This document shows positions 49,127 through 57,379 of a stretch of DNA of 64,000 bases, piece by piece. Source of the stretch: Methanobrevibacter wolinii SH. Its GTDB lineage: Archaea; Methanobacteriota; Methanobacteria; Methanobacteriales; Methanobacteriaceae. The stretch lies in NCBI RefSeq assembly GCF_000621965.1, contig NZ_JHWX01000015.1, positions 1 through 64,000 of the forward strand, read 5' to 3'. The notes beneath the pieces are model-generated. The model saw only the letters and a list, made by a program, of their open reading frames with translations. It was not told the DNA's origin and made no database searches. Positions within the stretch are counted from its first letter, which is position 1, and every line of letters starts with the position of its first letter. The position numbers were made by a program, and so were the translations under genes.

Positions 49127-50074
49127 ATGAATATATTAATAGATGGTTCTGGATCAATCGGAATTGCATTAGGTGCATCAATGATATCACAAGGCGCAAA
49201 TGTATCATTCTATGCAAGTAAAAAAACCAAAAAGGCTATGGAAAATGGAATTAAAAGAATTGGACTTTTTAATCATTTAAGCTTTTCACCAGATGAATTT
49301 AATGTATACACTGACTATAAAGATATTCCAAGAAATTCTATAGATTATGTTTTTATAACAAGTAAAACAACCTCTAATGACGATATTAGTTCTAAACTTA
49401 ATGAGAATAGAGAGATATTTAAAGATAATGGCATTATACTTATTTTCCAAAATGGGTTTGGAAATGATGAACCATATTTAAGATATTTTCCAAGTGATAA
49501 AGTATTTTGTGCACGTGTAATTACTGGTTTTAAAAGACCAAAAAGAAATATAAGTGAAATCACAGTTTATACTGAACCTATTGAATTAGGTACTTTACAA
49601 AATGGTGATATAAATCTTTTAAAACCAATTGCAGAACTTATTACAAAATCAGGTATACCATGTAATGTAACTGATAATGTTGCTAAATTTTTATGGGCTA
49701 AAATGCTTTATAATTGTGCTTTAAATCCTCTTGGAGCTATTTTAGGAGTTAATTATGGTAAATTAACTGAAAATAAGTATACAATTAATATTATGAATCA
49801 AATAATTGATGAAATTTTTAATGTAATTAAAGCATCAGGTTATAATATAGATTGGGATACATCTTCAGAATATAAAGATTTATTCTATTCAAAATTAGTT
49901 CCTGACACATATGAACATGTTTCATCTACATCACAAGATATACAAAAGAAAATAAAAACAGAAATTGACTCATTAAATGGTAAAGTCATTCGTCTTGGTG
50001 AAGAATATGGAATAGATGTTACAGTAAATAAAGTATTATACAATATGATAAAAGCCATTGAATCTGACTTCTAA
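49127..50074 (+). CDS. ketopantoate reductase family protein
   Basis: A 315-residue NADPH-dependent 2-dehydropantoate reductase (PanE/ApbA family), giving pantoate for coenzyme A. The Rossmann motif is GSGSIGIALGASM; FITSKTTSND and ILIFQNGFGNDEPY match the family. The catalytic helix region has the expected lysine and asparagine (FLWAKMLYNCALNPLGAILGVNYGKL), and the C-terminal domain contains TSSTSQDIQ, like the S-M-x-x-D substrate loop. The first glycine of the canonical G-x-G-x-x-G is preserved. Because the family also contains paralogues acting on other keto acids, I do not give a symbol. Confidence 0.85.
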   Translation: MNILIDGSGSIGIALGASMISQGANVSFYASKKTKKAMENGIKRIGLFNHLSFSPDEFNVYTDYKDIPRNSIDYVFITSKTTSNDDISSKLNENREIFKDNGIILIFQNGFGNDEPYLRYFPSDKVFCARVITGFKRPKRNISEITVYTEPIELGTLQNGDINLLKPIAELITKSGIPCNVTDNVAKFLWAKMLYNCALNPLGAILGVNYGKLTENKYTINIMNQIIDEIFNVIKASGYNIDWDTSSEYKDLFYSKLVPDTYEHVSSTSQDIQKKIKTEIDSLNGKVIRLGEEYGIDVTVNKVLYNMIKAIESDF

Positions 50075-50287
50075 AAATTATAATTACTACTTATTTTAAA
50101 ATATAATTAAAAAATGACTAAAAATATTTTTTTAAAAACCAATTAAATTAAAAATTATTTAATTTTATTTTCTTAAATAAGTTAAAAAATAATTTAGATA
50201 TTCTAAGTAAAAAGTTTAATTATCTATTTTCTTAAATTAAAAACAATTTAGATATTTTAAGTAAAAAATAACATTAAAGGTTAAATA

Positions 50288-51754
50288 ATGACAGAAAATT
50301 CTAATCAATGGAATAGTACATTAGGGTTTCTACTTGCAATGATTGGTTCTGCTGTTGGCTTAGGTAATATCTGGCGTTTCCCATATATTGCATATACTAA
50401 TGGTGGAGGTACCTTTTTAATACCATATATTATTGCTATTTTATGTGTTGGTGCTCCATTTGTATTTATTGAATATGGTGCAGGATATAAATTTAAAGCA
50501 GGACTAAGTAAAACTCTAAGAACTATTAATAAAAAATATGAATATATTGCATGGGCAATACAAATGGTTCCATTTTTAATATTAACTTATTATACATGTA
50601 TCATTGGATGGAACATTATATACTTATTTTTAAGTTTCTTTAAAGGATGGGGTACTGATACAAATACTTACTTTACAACAACATTACTTCAAAGTTCAAC
50701 AAACCCTATAGGACTTTTACATATTGTTTTACCAATATTTATTGCTGTGGCAATAGCATGGTTTATAATATGGTTTGTTTCACATAGGAACTTAAATGAT
50801 GGCATCGAAGCGGTGTGTAAAATTGTAATTCCACTACTTTTCATATTAATGGCCGGAATTGTAATATACTCACTTACATTACCTGGAGCATTTAAAGGAG
50901 TTAGTGTATTATTTACTCCAAATTGGTCTCAAATAAGCAATATTAACATATGGCTAGCTGCATTTGGTCAGATTGTATTTTCCTTAAGTCTTGGATTGTG
51001 TATTATGTTTACATATGCTAGTTACTTGCCAGAGGATATTGATCTTGTAAAGAATGGTCTTACAGTAGCATTTACAAACAGTGGTTTTGAAGTGTTTACT
51101 GCAATTGGAATGTTTAGTATCCTTGGATTCATGAGTCTTGTAAGTAATATCCCAATAGATCAAGTAGTAACACAAGGAGCAGGTCTTGCATTTGTTGTAT
51201 TACCACGTGTATTCAATACAATGGGACTTGTTGGATATGTAATCGGACCAATATTCTTCTTATGTTTATTCTTTGCAGGTTTTACATCAGCTATTGCACT
51301 TGTAGAACCATTGAATTCATCAATCAGTGAAAAATTCAATTTATCACGTAAAAAATCAGTTACAATAATATGTTCTATTGGATTTTTAATATCAATACTA
51401 TATACAACAACCTATGGTTCAGCGCTTCTTACATACTTTGACGGATTCTTAAACCAATTTGGTTTACTTTTAACTGTAATCATAGAATGTATAATATTTG
51501 GTTGGATTTATGGTCTTGATGGACTTTTAGAATCCATAAACAAAGGATCCAAACATAAATTAGGTAGAACATGGAAATTTATGATTAGATATTTTATACC
51601 AATAATTGTTGGAATCATGTGGTTACAAGGTAACTATACTTCATTTACAAGTCCAGACCATATACAAGTATTAATACAATTCATATTGCTTGCAGTACTA
51701 TTTATTGTACCAATTATACTATATAAAATTCCAGCAAAAGTTAAAGATTATTAA
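50288..51754 (+). CDS. sodium-dependent neurotransmitter-symporter family transporter
   Basis: A 488-residue LeuT-fold sodium symporter. The first helix signature (LGFLLAMIGSAVGLGNIWRFPYIAYTNGGGTFLIPYI) contains the unwound glycine-rich sodium/substrate site. About 12 helices follow, with the FSLSLGLCIMFTYASYLP segment in helix 6 and the TSAIALVEPLNSSISEKF segment in helix 8. Bacterial and archaeal members import amino acids such as tryptophan, tyrosine, leucine or alanine; the substrate here is unknown. The stop codon lies inside the first unit of a 60-bp repeat. Confidence 0.93.
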   Translation: MTENSNQWNSTLGFLLAMIGSAVGLGNIWRFPYIAYTNGGGTFLIPYIIAILCVGAPFVFIEYGAGYKFKAGLSKTLRTINKKYEYIAWAIQMVPFLILTYYTCIIGWNIIYLFLSFFKGWGTDTNTYFTTTLLQSSTNPIGLLHIVLPIFIAVAIAWFIIWFVSHRNLNDGIEAVCKIVIPLLFILMAGIVIYSLTLPGAFKGVSVLFTPNWSQISNINIWLAAFGQIVFSLSLGLCIMFTYASYLPEDIDLVKNGLTVAFTNSGFEVFTAIGMFSILGFMSLVSNIPIDQVVTQGAGLAFVVLPRVFNTMGLVGYVIGPIFFLCLFFAGFTSAIALVEPLNSSISEKFNLSRKKSVTIICSIGFLISILYTTTYGSALLTYFDGFLNQFGLLLTVIIECIIFGWIYGLDGLLESINKGSKHKLGRTWKFMIRYFIPIIVGIMWLQGNYTSFTSPDHIQVLIQFILLAVLFIVPIILYKIPAKVKDY

Positions 51755-51880
51755 AATCTTTAACTACAACTTTTTATATTAAAATACATATTAAAAACAA
51801 GAAAAACCTATTAAAATCTTTAACTAAAACTTTTTATATTAAAATACATATTAAAAACAAGAAAAACCTATTAAAATACT
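51751..51880. repeat. tandem repeat, 60-bp period, spanning a stop codon
   Basis: TTAAAATCTTTAACTA begins at 51751 and 51811, and TTAAAATACT begins a partial copy at 51871. The two full units differ at about one position. The first includes the symporter stop codon, so the 3' end of the gene was duplicated. Confidence 0.88.
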
Positions 51881-52179
51881 TTTTTTACACTTATTTAAAA
51901 TATTTATAAAATTTTAAATTAATTACAAAAATTTAAGATTATATTTAATAATAAAAATATCCAATTAAATTTAAAAATAAACAAATTATCTAGAAAAAGC
52001 TCTAAAAATACTTATTTTAAATTATATCTAAATAAAAAAATTCAAAATAAACACAAATATCAAATTTCTAAAAATAATCCAATTAAAAGCCAAAATAAGA
52101 TAATATAATAATTATTTAAATACTAAATAAAACTTATAATAATATATTTAACATTTAATATTTTAAGAAAAGTGGTTTT
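51881..52179. other. AT-rich gap upstream of glycosyltransferase
   Basis: Low-complexity sequence without clear structure. AAAGTGG at 52168-52174 is the probable ribosome site. Confidence 0.4.
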
Positions 52180-54651
52180 ATGATTAAAGTTTCTGTTATC
52201 ATACCAGTTCATAATACAGATAAATATCTTAAAGAATGTTTAGATAGTATTATTAACCAAACACTAAAAGAAATTGAAATTATATATATTAAGGACAAAA
52301 CTATTAAATCTCCAAAAATTTTAGAAGATTATGCTATAAAAGATAATCGTATTCACATATATTCTCAGGAAAATATGGAAGATTATTTTAATAGAAGTTT
52401 TTGTCTTGATTTTGCTAATGGAGAATACATCTATTTTATGGATTCTAATGATATTTTAAAACCAAATGCTTTAAAAATATCTTATAATATATCCATAGAA
52501 AAATCATTAGATTTACTATTATTTAAAGTCAGTAACTACAATGAGAATACTAAAGAATATATTACCAATAATTCTTATGAAATGTCTAAATTATTAAATA
52601 GAGTTAAAGGTAATGTATTTTCTTTTGAAGATATTAAAGATTTAATCTTTTCAATTAATAATTCATCTATAAATAAATTTTATAATAAAGGTTTTATTAA
52701 TAATTTAGAAATTAATTATATGGAAGATAAACTTTTCTTTTTAGAAACTATTCATAATGCTAATAAAATATACTTTTATAATGAATATTTATATATTCAA
52801 AGAATACCTAATTCTTTTAAACAAGAGAATATATTCAAATTTTATGATTCAGAAGAAGAAATTCTTATTAAATATGGTTCTATAAACATTTTAAATAAAG
52901 AATTTTTTAACATTAAAATTAAAGATATCTACCAAAGATTTATTGAAATTGATGATGACTCTAAAGTAGTTTTTTTCAATAAAATGAAAAATGAATTCTT
53001 AAAAATAAAAAATAACAAATATTATAATTATTCTGATTTAAATAAAAGAAATAAAATCATATTTGATACTGTTATAAACTCTGATTCATATGAATACTGT
53101 ATCCTAGCAATAAGGTTATATGATAAAAAAGTAAAACATGAACAACTTTCTAAAAATAATGAAAAGCTAAAAAGAGAAATTGATAATTATAAAAAATTAA
53201 ATAATGAGATATTATCCTCTAATAGTTGGAAAATAACAAGACCATTAAGAGATTTTAATAATAATATTAAAAGCTTTTCATTAAAAAACATGATTCTAAA
53301 TAAGAGTGATAGTTACAATTATTATAAACAATCTTTTGAAAAACAGAATATTGAGATTAAAAAATTAAAAAATAGTAATCAAAAGCTTAATAAAGAATTA
53401 AACAATAATAAAAATATTATAAAAAATAAAGATACTCTCTTAAATAATAAAAATAAGGAAATAGACAATTTAAATACAGAATTATCCAAAAAAGAAAAAG
53501 AGTATAATATTCTTAAAAAAATATTAGATAGTAAATCTAATAATTTAATTCATATTAATAAAAATATAAAAGATGTAAGAATTGCCTATGTTTTACAAGG
53601 TTTCCCAACACTTTCAGAAACATTTGTTCGTAACGAATTAAGATGGTTAAAAGATAAAGGATATAATGTTAGAGTATTTACTTGTAAAAAACCTCAAAAA
53701 CCTGTTGATTTAGACTTTGATCTAGAAGTTATACATTTTGATAAAACTAATGATTTAAAAGGAAATCTTTTAAATTTATTATTAGAGTATAATATTGATT
53801 TAGTTCATTCACACTTTGTTTCATATACATTTACTAATATCATTGTTCCAGTATGTGAAAAATTACATATACCATATACAGTATTTGCACATGCTGTAGA
53901 TATTTTTGAATATAAAAACGATAAAAATAATCATATATCTGAAATTTCACAGTCAGAATTTTGTAAAGCAGTATTTACCTTAAGTAATTATCATAAAAAC
54001 TATTTAATAGAAAGAAAAGTTCCAGAAGATAAAATAGTAATTACTAAACAAGCTACAGATTATGAAATTTCTGAAATTCATGATGATAATAAAAGAAATA
54101 ATATTAAAAATATTGTTTCAATTTCTAGATTTGTTGAGAAAAAAGGTATTGATACTTTAATAGAGGCAGCTAATTTACTTAAAGATAAAGATTATGTATT
54201 TACTATTTATGGATATGGATCATTAAAAGAAGACCTAGAAAAACAAATCAATGATTTAGGACTTGATAATATATCTATAAAAGGATATTTAAATTCTCCT
54301 GAAGAAGTTCATGAAGTATTTAAAAAATCTGATTTATTAGTATCACCATGTAGGATAGCTAAAAATGGAGATAGAGATGGTATACCAACTATCATATTTG
54401 AAGCAATGGCATATGGCCTACCAGTTTTAACTACAAATGTTTCTGCAATTCCAGAAGTTATTAAAGATCATCATAATGGTTTTATAATCTCTCCAGATAA
54501 TCCAAAACTTTTAGCAGAAAAAATTGAAGAGATATCCTCATTATCATATAAAGAATTGTTAAATATTAGAAAAATAGCACAAAAAGAAGTTACAAATATT
54601 TCAAGTGTAGATAAAACTATGAATACCTTATTAAGTGTTTGGAGCAAATAG
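52180..54651 (+). CDS. two-domain glycosyltransferase (GT2-like plus GT4)
   Basis: An 823-residue cytoplasmic or membrane-associated enzyme for surface polysaccharide or glycoprotein sugar chains. Residues 1-230 are a GT2-type domain (VSVIIPVHNTDKYLKECLDSIINQTL, metal-site-like FMDSND). The usual DDGSTD nucleotide-site motif reads IKDKTIKS, so this half may be weakened or inactive. Residues about 320-460 are Lys/Asn-rich coiled coil. Residues about 464-823 are an intact GT4 retaining domain (GFPTLSETFVRNELRWL, HSHFVSYTF, SRFVEKKGIDTLIEAA, GIPTIIFEAMAYGLPVLTTNVSAIPEV with the E-x7-E region). There are no neighbours in a pathway. Confidence 0.9.
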   Translation: MIKVSVIIPVHNTDKYLKECLDSIINQTLKEIEIIYIKDKTIKSPKILEDYAIKDNRIHIYSQENMEDYFNRSFCLDFANGEYIYFMDSNDILKPNALKISYNISIEKSLDLLLFKVSNYNENTKEYITNNSYEMSKLLNRVKGNVFSFEDIKDLIFSINNSSINKFYNKGFINNLEINYMEDKLFFLETIHNANKIYFYNEYLYIQRIPNSFKQENIFKFYDSEEEILIKYGSINILNKEFFNIKIKDIYQRFIEIDDDSKVVFFNKMKNEFLKIKNNKYYNYSDLNKRNKIIFDTVINSDSYEYCILAIRLYDKKVKHEQLSKNNEKLKREIDNYKKLNNEILSSNSWKITRPLRDFNNNIKSFSLKNMILNKSDSYNYYKQSFEKQNIEIKKLKNSNQKLNKELNNNKNIIKNKDTLLNNKNKEIDNLNTELSKKEKEYNILKKILDSKSNNLIHINKNIKDVRIAYVLQGFPTLSETFVRNELRWLKDKGYNVRVFTCKKPQKPVDLDFDLEVIHFDKTNDLKGNLLNLLLEYNIDLVHSHFVSYTFTNIIVPVCEKLHIPYTVFAHAVDIFEYKNDKNNHISEISQSEFCKAVFTLSNYHKNYLIERKVPEDKIVITKQATDYEISEIHDDNKRNNIKNIVSISRFVEKKGIDTLIEAANLLKDKDYVFTIYGYGSLKEDLEKQINDLGLDNISIKGYLNSPEEVHEVFKKSDLLVSPCRIAKNGDRDGIPTIIFEAMAYGLPVLTTNVSAIPEVIKDHHNGFIISPDNPKLLAEKIEEISSLSYKELLNIRKIAQKEVTNISSVDKTMNTLLSVWSK

Positions 54652-54946
54652 TACTAATAATATTTAAATAAATTAACTAATAATATTATTAAAAGTAAAT
54701 AGAACATTAAATTTTGTTTTATTTATTAAAAAAAGAAAAGATTTTATATTTGTTAGGAAATTAATATCACAAGATATAGACTTATCTAATTTAACAGAAG
54801 AATATAATTTAAGTATAATTTTTTAAGATAAGTATATGTAGATTTTTAATCGTGTATTTTAATAAATGACCATTTAAATATTTTATCAGTAAATTTTTTT
54901 AAATACTTGTTTATTAATTTCCAACAAAAAGGATGACAATTTAAGA
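54652..54946. other. gap with possible coding relic
   Basis: One frame at about 54764-54826 reads KLISQDIDLSNLTEEYNLSIIF then stop, without a start or upstream frame. It may be a decayed gene end. Nothing firmer is seen. Confidence 0.3.
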
Positions 54947-55237
54947 TTATGCTACATTGTAGAATCTTATATCAGGATCTGCAGACCAAGTAGGTTTAAG
55001 ACCAGGCGCAACTTTAGTTGTAAATAAATCAGATTCAAGATATGCTTTAGCATGCTCCATACTATCAAAACCATGAATTACTTGAACATCCTCCATCCTA
55101 ACTAATAATTCTTTAGTTAATGCACCTTCAATATTATCTAAGAAAGGTTGGCGATAATCATTATAAACTTTAGCTGCTGCAGCCCTATTTTCTTCATCAA
55201 CTGTCATAATAACTTGTAAATATGCTTTAACTTTCAT
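54947..55237 (-). CDS. small antibiotic-biosynthesis-monooxygenase-like protein
   Basis: A 96-residue protein with the length and pattern of a dimeric alpha-beta barrel (ABM-like) protein: a YLQVIMTVDEENRAAAAKVY strand-helix, LLVRMEDVQVIHGFDSMEHAKAYLESDLF and a final strand PDIRFYNVA. This fold occurs in heme- or quinone-handling oxygenases and stress proteins. The assignment is by pattern only. It is divergently transcribed from an HxlR regulator, a layout common for redox- or aldehyde-induced genes. GGTGAA lies upstream of ATG 55237. The third-position GC looks higher than in neighbours. Confidence 0.6.
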   Translation of the reverse strand: MKVKAYLQVIMTVDEENRAAAAKVYNDYRQPFLDNIEGALTKELLVRMEDVQVIHGFDSMEHAKAYLESDLFTTKVAPGLKPTWSADPDIRFYNVA

Positions 55238-55513
55238 TTCATTTCACCTTTTATAAATTTTTACAAATACAAGAATAACTTTCAACTCTTGTTATTAATA
55301 GATTGTATCTAAAATAATATAAAGCTAATGTATCTAAACAGAAACTAAATAACCTAAAAACAAAATAAAACAATATAAAACAAAATATTAAAATTATAGA
55401 ATATATAAAGCTTTTGATATCCAAATGGAAACCAAAATATAAATATTATAAGTTAAACATAATTAAATTAACTACAATAAATAAAAAATGATGACAAAAG
55501 GGTGTTGTTTTAT
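55238..55513. promoter_or_regulatory. divergent promoter region of ABM-like and hxlR genes
   Basis: A 276-bp shared upstream region. ATATATAAAGC at about 55400 is a good archaeal TATA candidate for the plus-strand gene. TTGATATCCAAATGGAAACC just after it is the least A/T-biased part and a plausible regulator site, though not a clean palindrome. Confidence 0.4.
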
Positions 55514-55906
55514 ATGACAAAAATCGAATCTGCAATTAAGAATTGTCCTGTAGAATTATCCTTAAATTTAATTAATAAGAAATGGACAATTTTATTAATA
55601 AGAGATATGTTCTTTGGTAAAACAAGATTTAAAGAATTTAAAAAGAATAAAGATATTACTAATAAAATTTTAAGTAAAAGATTAAAAGAAATGGAAGATG
55701 CAGGTATTATTACAAGAACAGAAAACCCCAATAATGCTAATGATGTAAAATATCATTTAACCCAAAAAGGTAAATCATTAAACAATATTATATATGATTT
55801 AGCTATGTTTACTGTTAATACTGACGAATATAATACTTATTATACTGATGATGAAAAAAAAGATATTAAAGAATTATTTAAAAAGAAATTAGATATTGAT
55901 GAATAA
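55514..55906 (+). CDS. HxlR family winged-helix regulator
   Basis: A 130-residue MarR/HxlR-type transcription regulator. The family start ENCPVELSLNLINKKWTILLIRDMFFGKTRFKEFKK is present as KNCPVELSL..., with the conserved cysteine that in bacterial members senses aldehydes or electrophiles. The winged helix continues with NKILSKRLKEMEDAGIITRTE and VKYHLTQKGKSL. ATG 55514 is preferred after AGGGTGT; a GTG at 55502 lies within that site. It probably controls the divergent small protein and itself. Confidence 0.88.
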   Translation: MTKIESAIKNCPVELSLNLINKKWTILLIRDMFFGKTRFKEFKKNKDITNKILSKRLKEMEDAGIITRTENPNNANDVKYHLTQKGKSLNNIIYDLAMFTVNTDEYNTYYTDDEKKDIKELFKKKLDIDE

Positions 55907-56093
55907 TTTTTAATATAACCCCTAATATATTTTTTATTAAATAGATTGATTTTAAAAGCTAAATTAATATTTTATATATTTTTATTTTTTTATAATAAAT
56001 ACTTAAAAAATCATTAAAGAAATTTATTAATAAAATTTACAATATAAAATTTTGTTATTATAAATTTTAATAAATTAATACTTATTTTTTTAT

Positions 56094-56255
56094 TAGTAAT
56101 ACTATATTTTTTAATACTTTTTTTATATTAAGTAATACTTAAAATTATTATTACATTTTTATATCATAAGTAATACTTATAATTTTTATTACTTTTTTTA
56201 TAATTAGTAATAATTTAATTTTTAGTAATAATTTTTTAATAGTAAGTAATACTTA
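56094..56255. repeat. iteron-like palindromes with 38-bp phasing
   Basis: TAAGTAATACTTA occurs at 56129-56141, 56167-56179 and 56243-56255, centres 38 and 76 (2 x 38) bp apart. A degenerate TTAGTAATAATTT sits near the missing position at about 56205-56217, and TAGTAATACTA at 56094-56104 precedes them. Confidence 0.7.
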
Positions 56256-56732
56256 AAATTAATAATACTTTTTTTATAAAAATTATTACTTTTTCTGATT
56301 TTTATTAAATTTAAGAAAATTAGTGAAAATCCTTAAAATTTATAAATAATTAAAATTATTATATATTTTAGATAAATAATATAATAAAATTAGAAATTAT
56401 AAAAATAAAGAATAAATTATATTAAAATAAGAAAAAAATAATAAAAATTTTAGTAGTTAATTAAATAAAGCTCTAAAAATCATTTTTAAAATTTCCAATA
56501 TCACTTTGAAAAAAATTATAATATTTGATCTTAAAAATTTTTGATAATAAAAAAAAGTATTACTATTTAGCTAAAAATTCAAAAAAAGTAATAAAGTACA
56601 ATTTCAAGTGTAAAATTTTAGAAAATTTAATGAAATTTAAAAATCAACTAAAATAGGTAAAATAGTACTATTACATATACATCAAACTACCTATTTATCA
56701 TAGTTTTGAAAGTTTTAGATTTGGCCTAAAAT

Positions 56733-56766
56733 TTTAGTTCGTTATAGTATAGTTTAACGAACTAAA
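56733..56766. repeat. 12-bp perfect inverted repeat
   Basis: TTTAGTTCGTTA (56733-56744) and TAACGAACTAAA (56755-56766) surround a 10-base loop. The two CG steps are rare in this DNA. Confidence 0.65.
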
Positions 56767-57327
56767 TGAGAAAATGAAAAATAAAATTAAAAAAATATAG
56801 AAAAATCTAAAAATTGAATAAATCATAAAAAATCAATAAGTAGATATATATGTACCACTGGAAAAATATGATTTTATAAAAAAATAAAAAAATATTATAA
56901 AAAATAGGAAAAATCAATTAAAAAATTCATTATTTTAAAATAAAAATTAAAAATTAACAAATAAAATCTATAAAAAAGAAAAAATTTAGGTAAATAAAAA
57001 ATATTTTTTAAAAAATCTAAAAAATAATAAAATTTGATATAATAGTAATAATTAATAAAATTTAAGATATTTGTAATAATTAATAATAAACAATAAAAAA
57101 GTATTATTATTACAAAAAACGGATAAAATATTAATTAATAAAATTTATAATAAAAGTATTAATATTACTAAAATAAAATAAAGTAATACTGAAGAATTTA
57201 AAACATTAAATATCTAAATTATAATAGTATATTTTAAAAAAATCTATTAATTAATAAAAAAACGAATTTTTATAATTAATATAAAAATAATAAATTTTCT
57301 AATTTTAAAAATAATGAAAATTAGTTT

Positions 57328-57363
57328 AAAAAAAAGAATAATATAGGATAAATATCCTATATT
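57328..57363 (-). terminator. adhesin 2 terminator
   Basis: AATATAGGAT (57340-57349) and ATCCTATATT (57354-57363) form a 10-bp stem. Read on the minus strand it is followed by ATTCTTTTTTTT, the same tail as the adhesin 1 terminator. Confidence 0.75.
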
Positions 57364-57379
57364 TTATAAAATTTTAAAT

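Larger units (their letters stand above)
55907..57379. other. 1.5-kb non-coding region between convergent 3' ends
   Basis: No gene is seen in either strand, and codon structure is absent. The region is unusually rich in GTAATA/TATTAC words, has three identical 13-bp palindromes at 56129-56255, AATAGTACTATT at about 56664, a 12-bp inverted repeat at 56733-56766, and further GTAATA-rich DNA at 57040-57195. The adhesin 2 terminator lies at its right end. Neither flanking gene needs a promoter here. Confidence 0.65.

Noticed and set aside
54764-54826. Short coding-like stretch ending LSIIF
   Set aside because: No start codon or upstream frame; too short to call a pseudogene with confidence.
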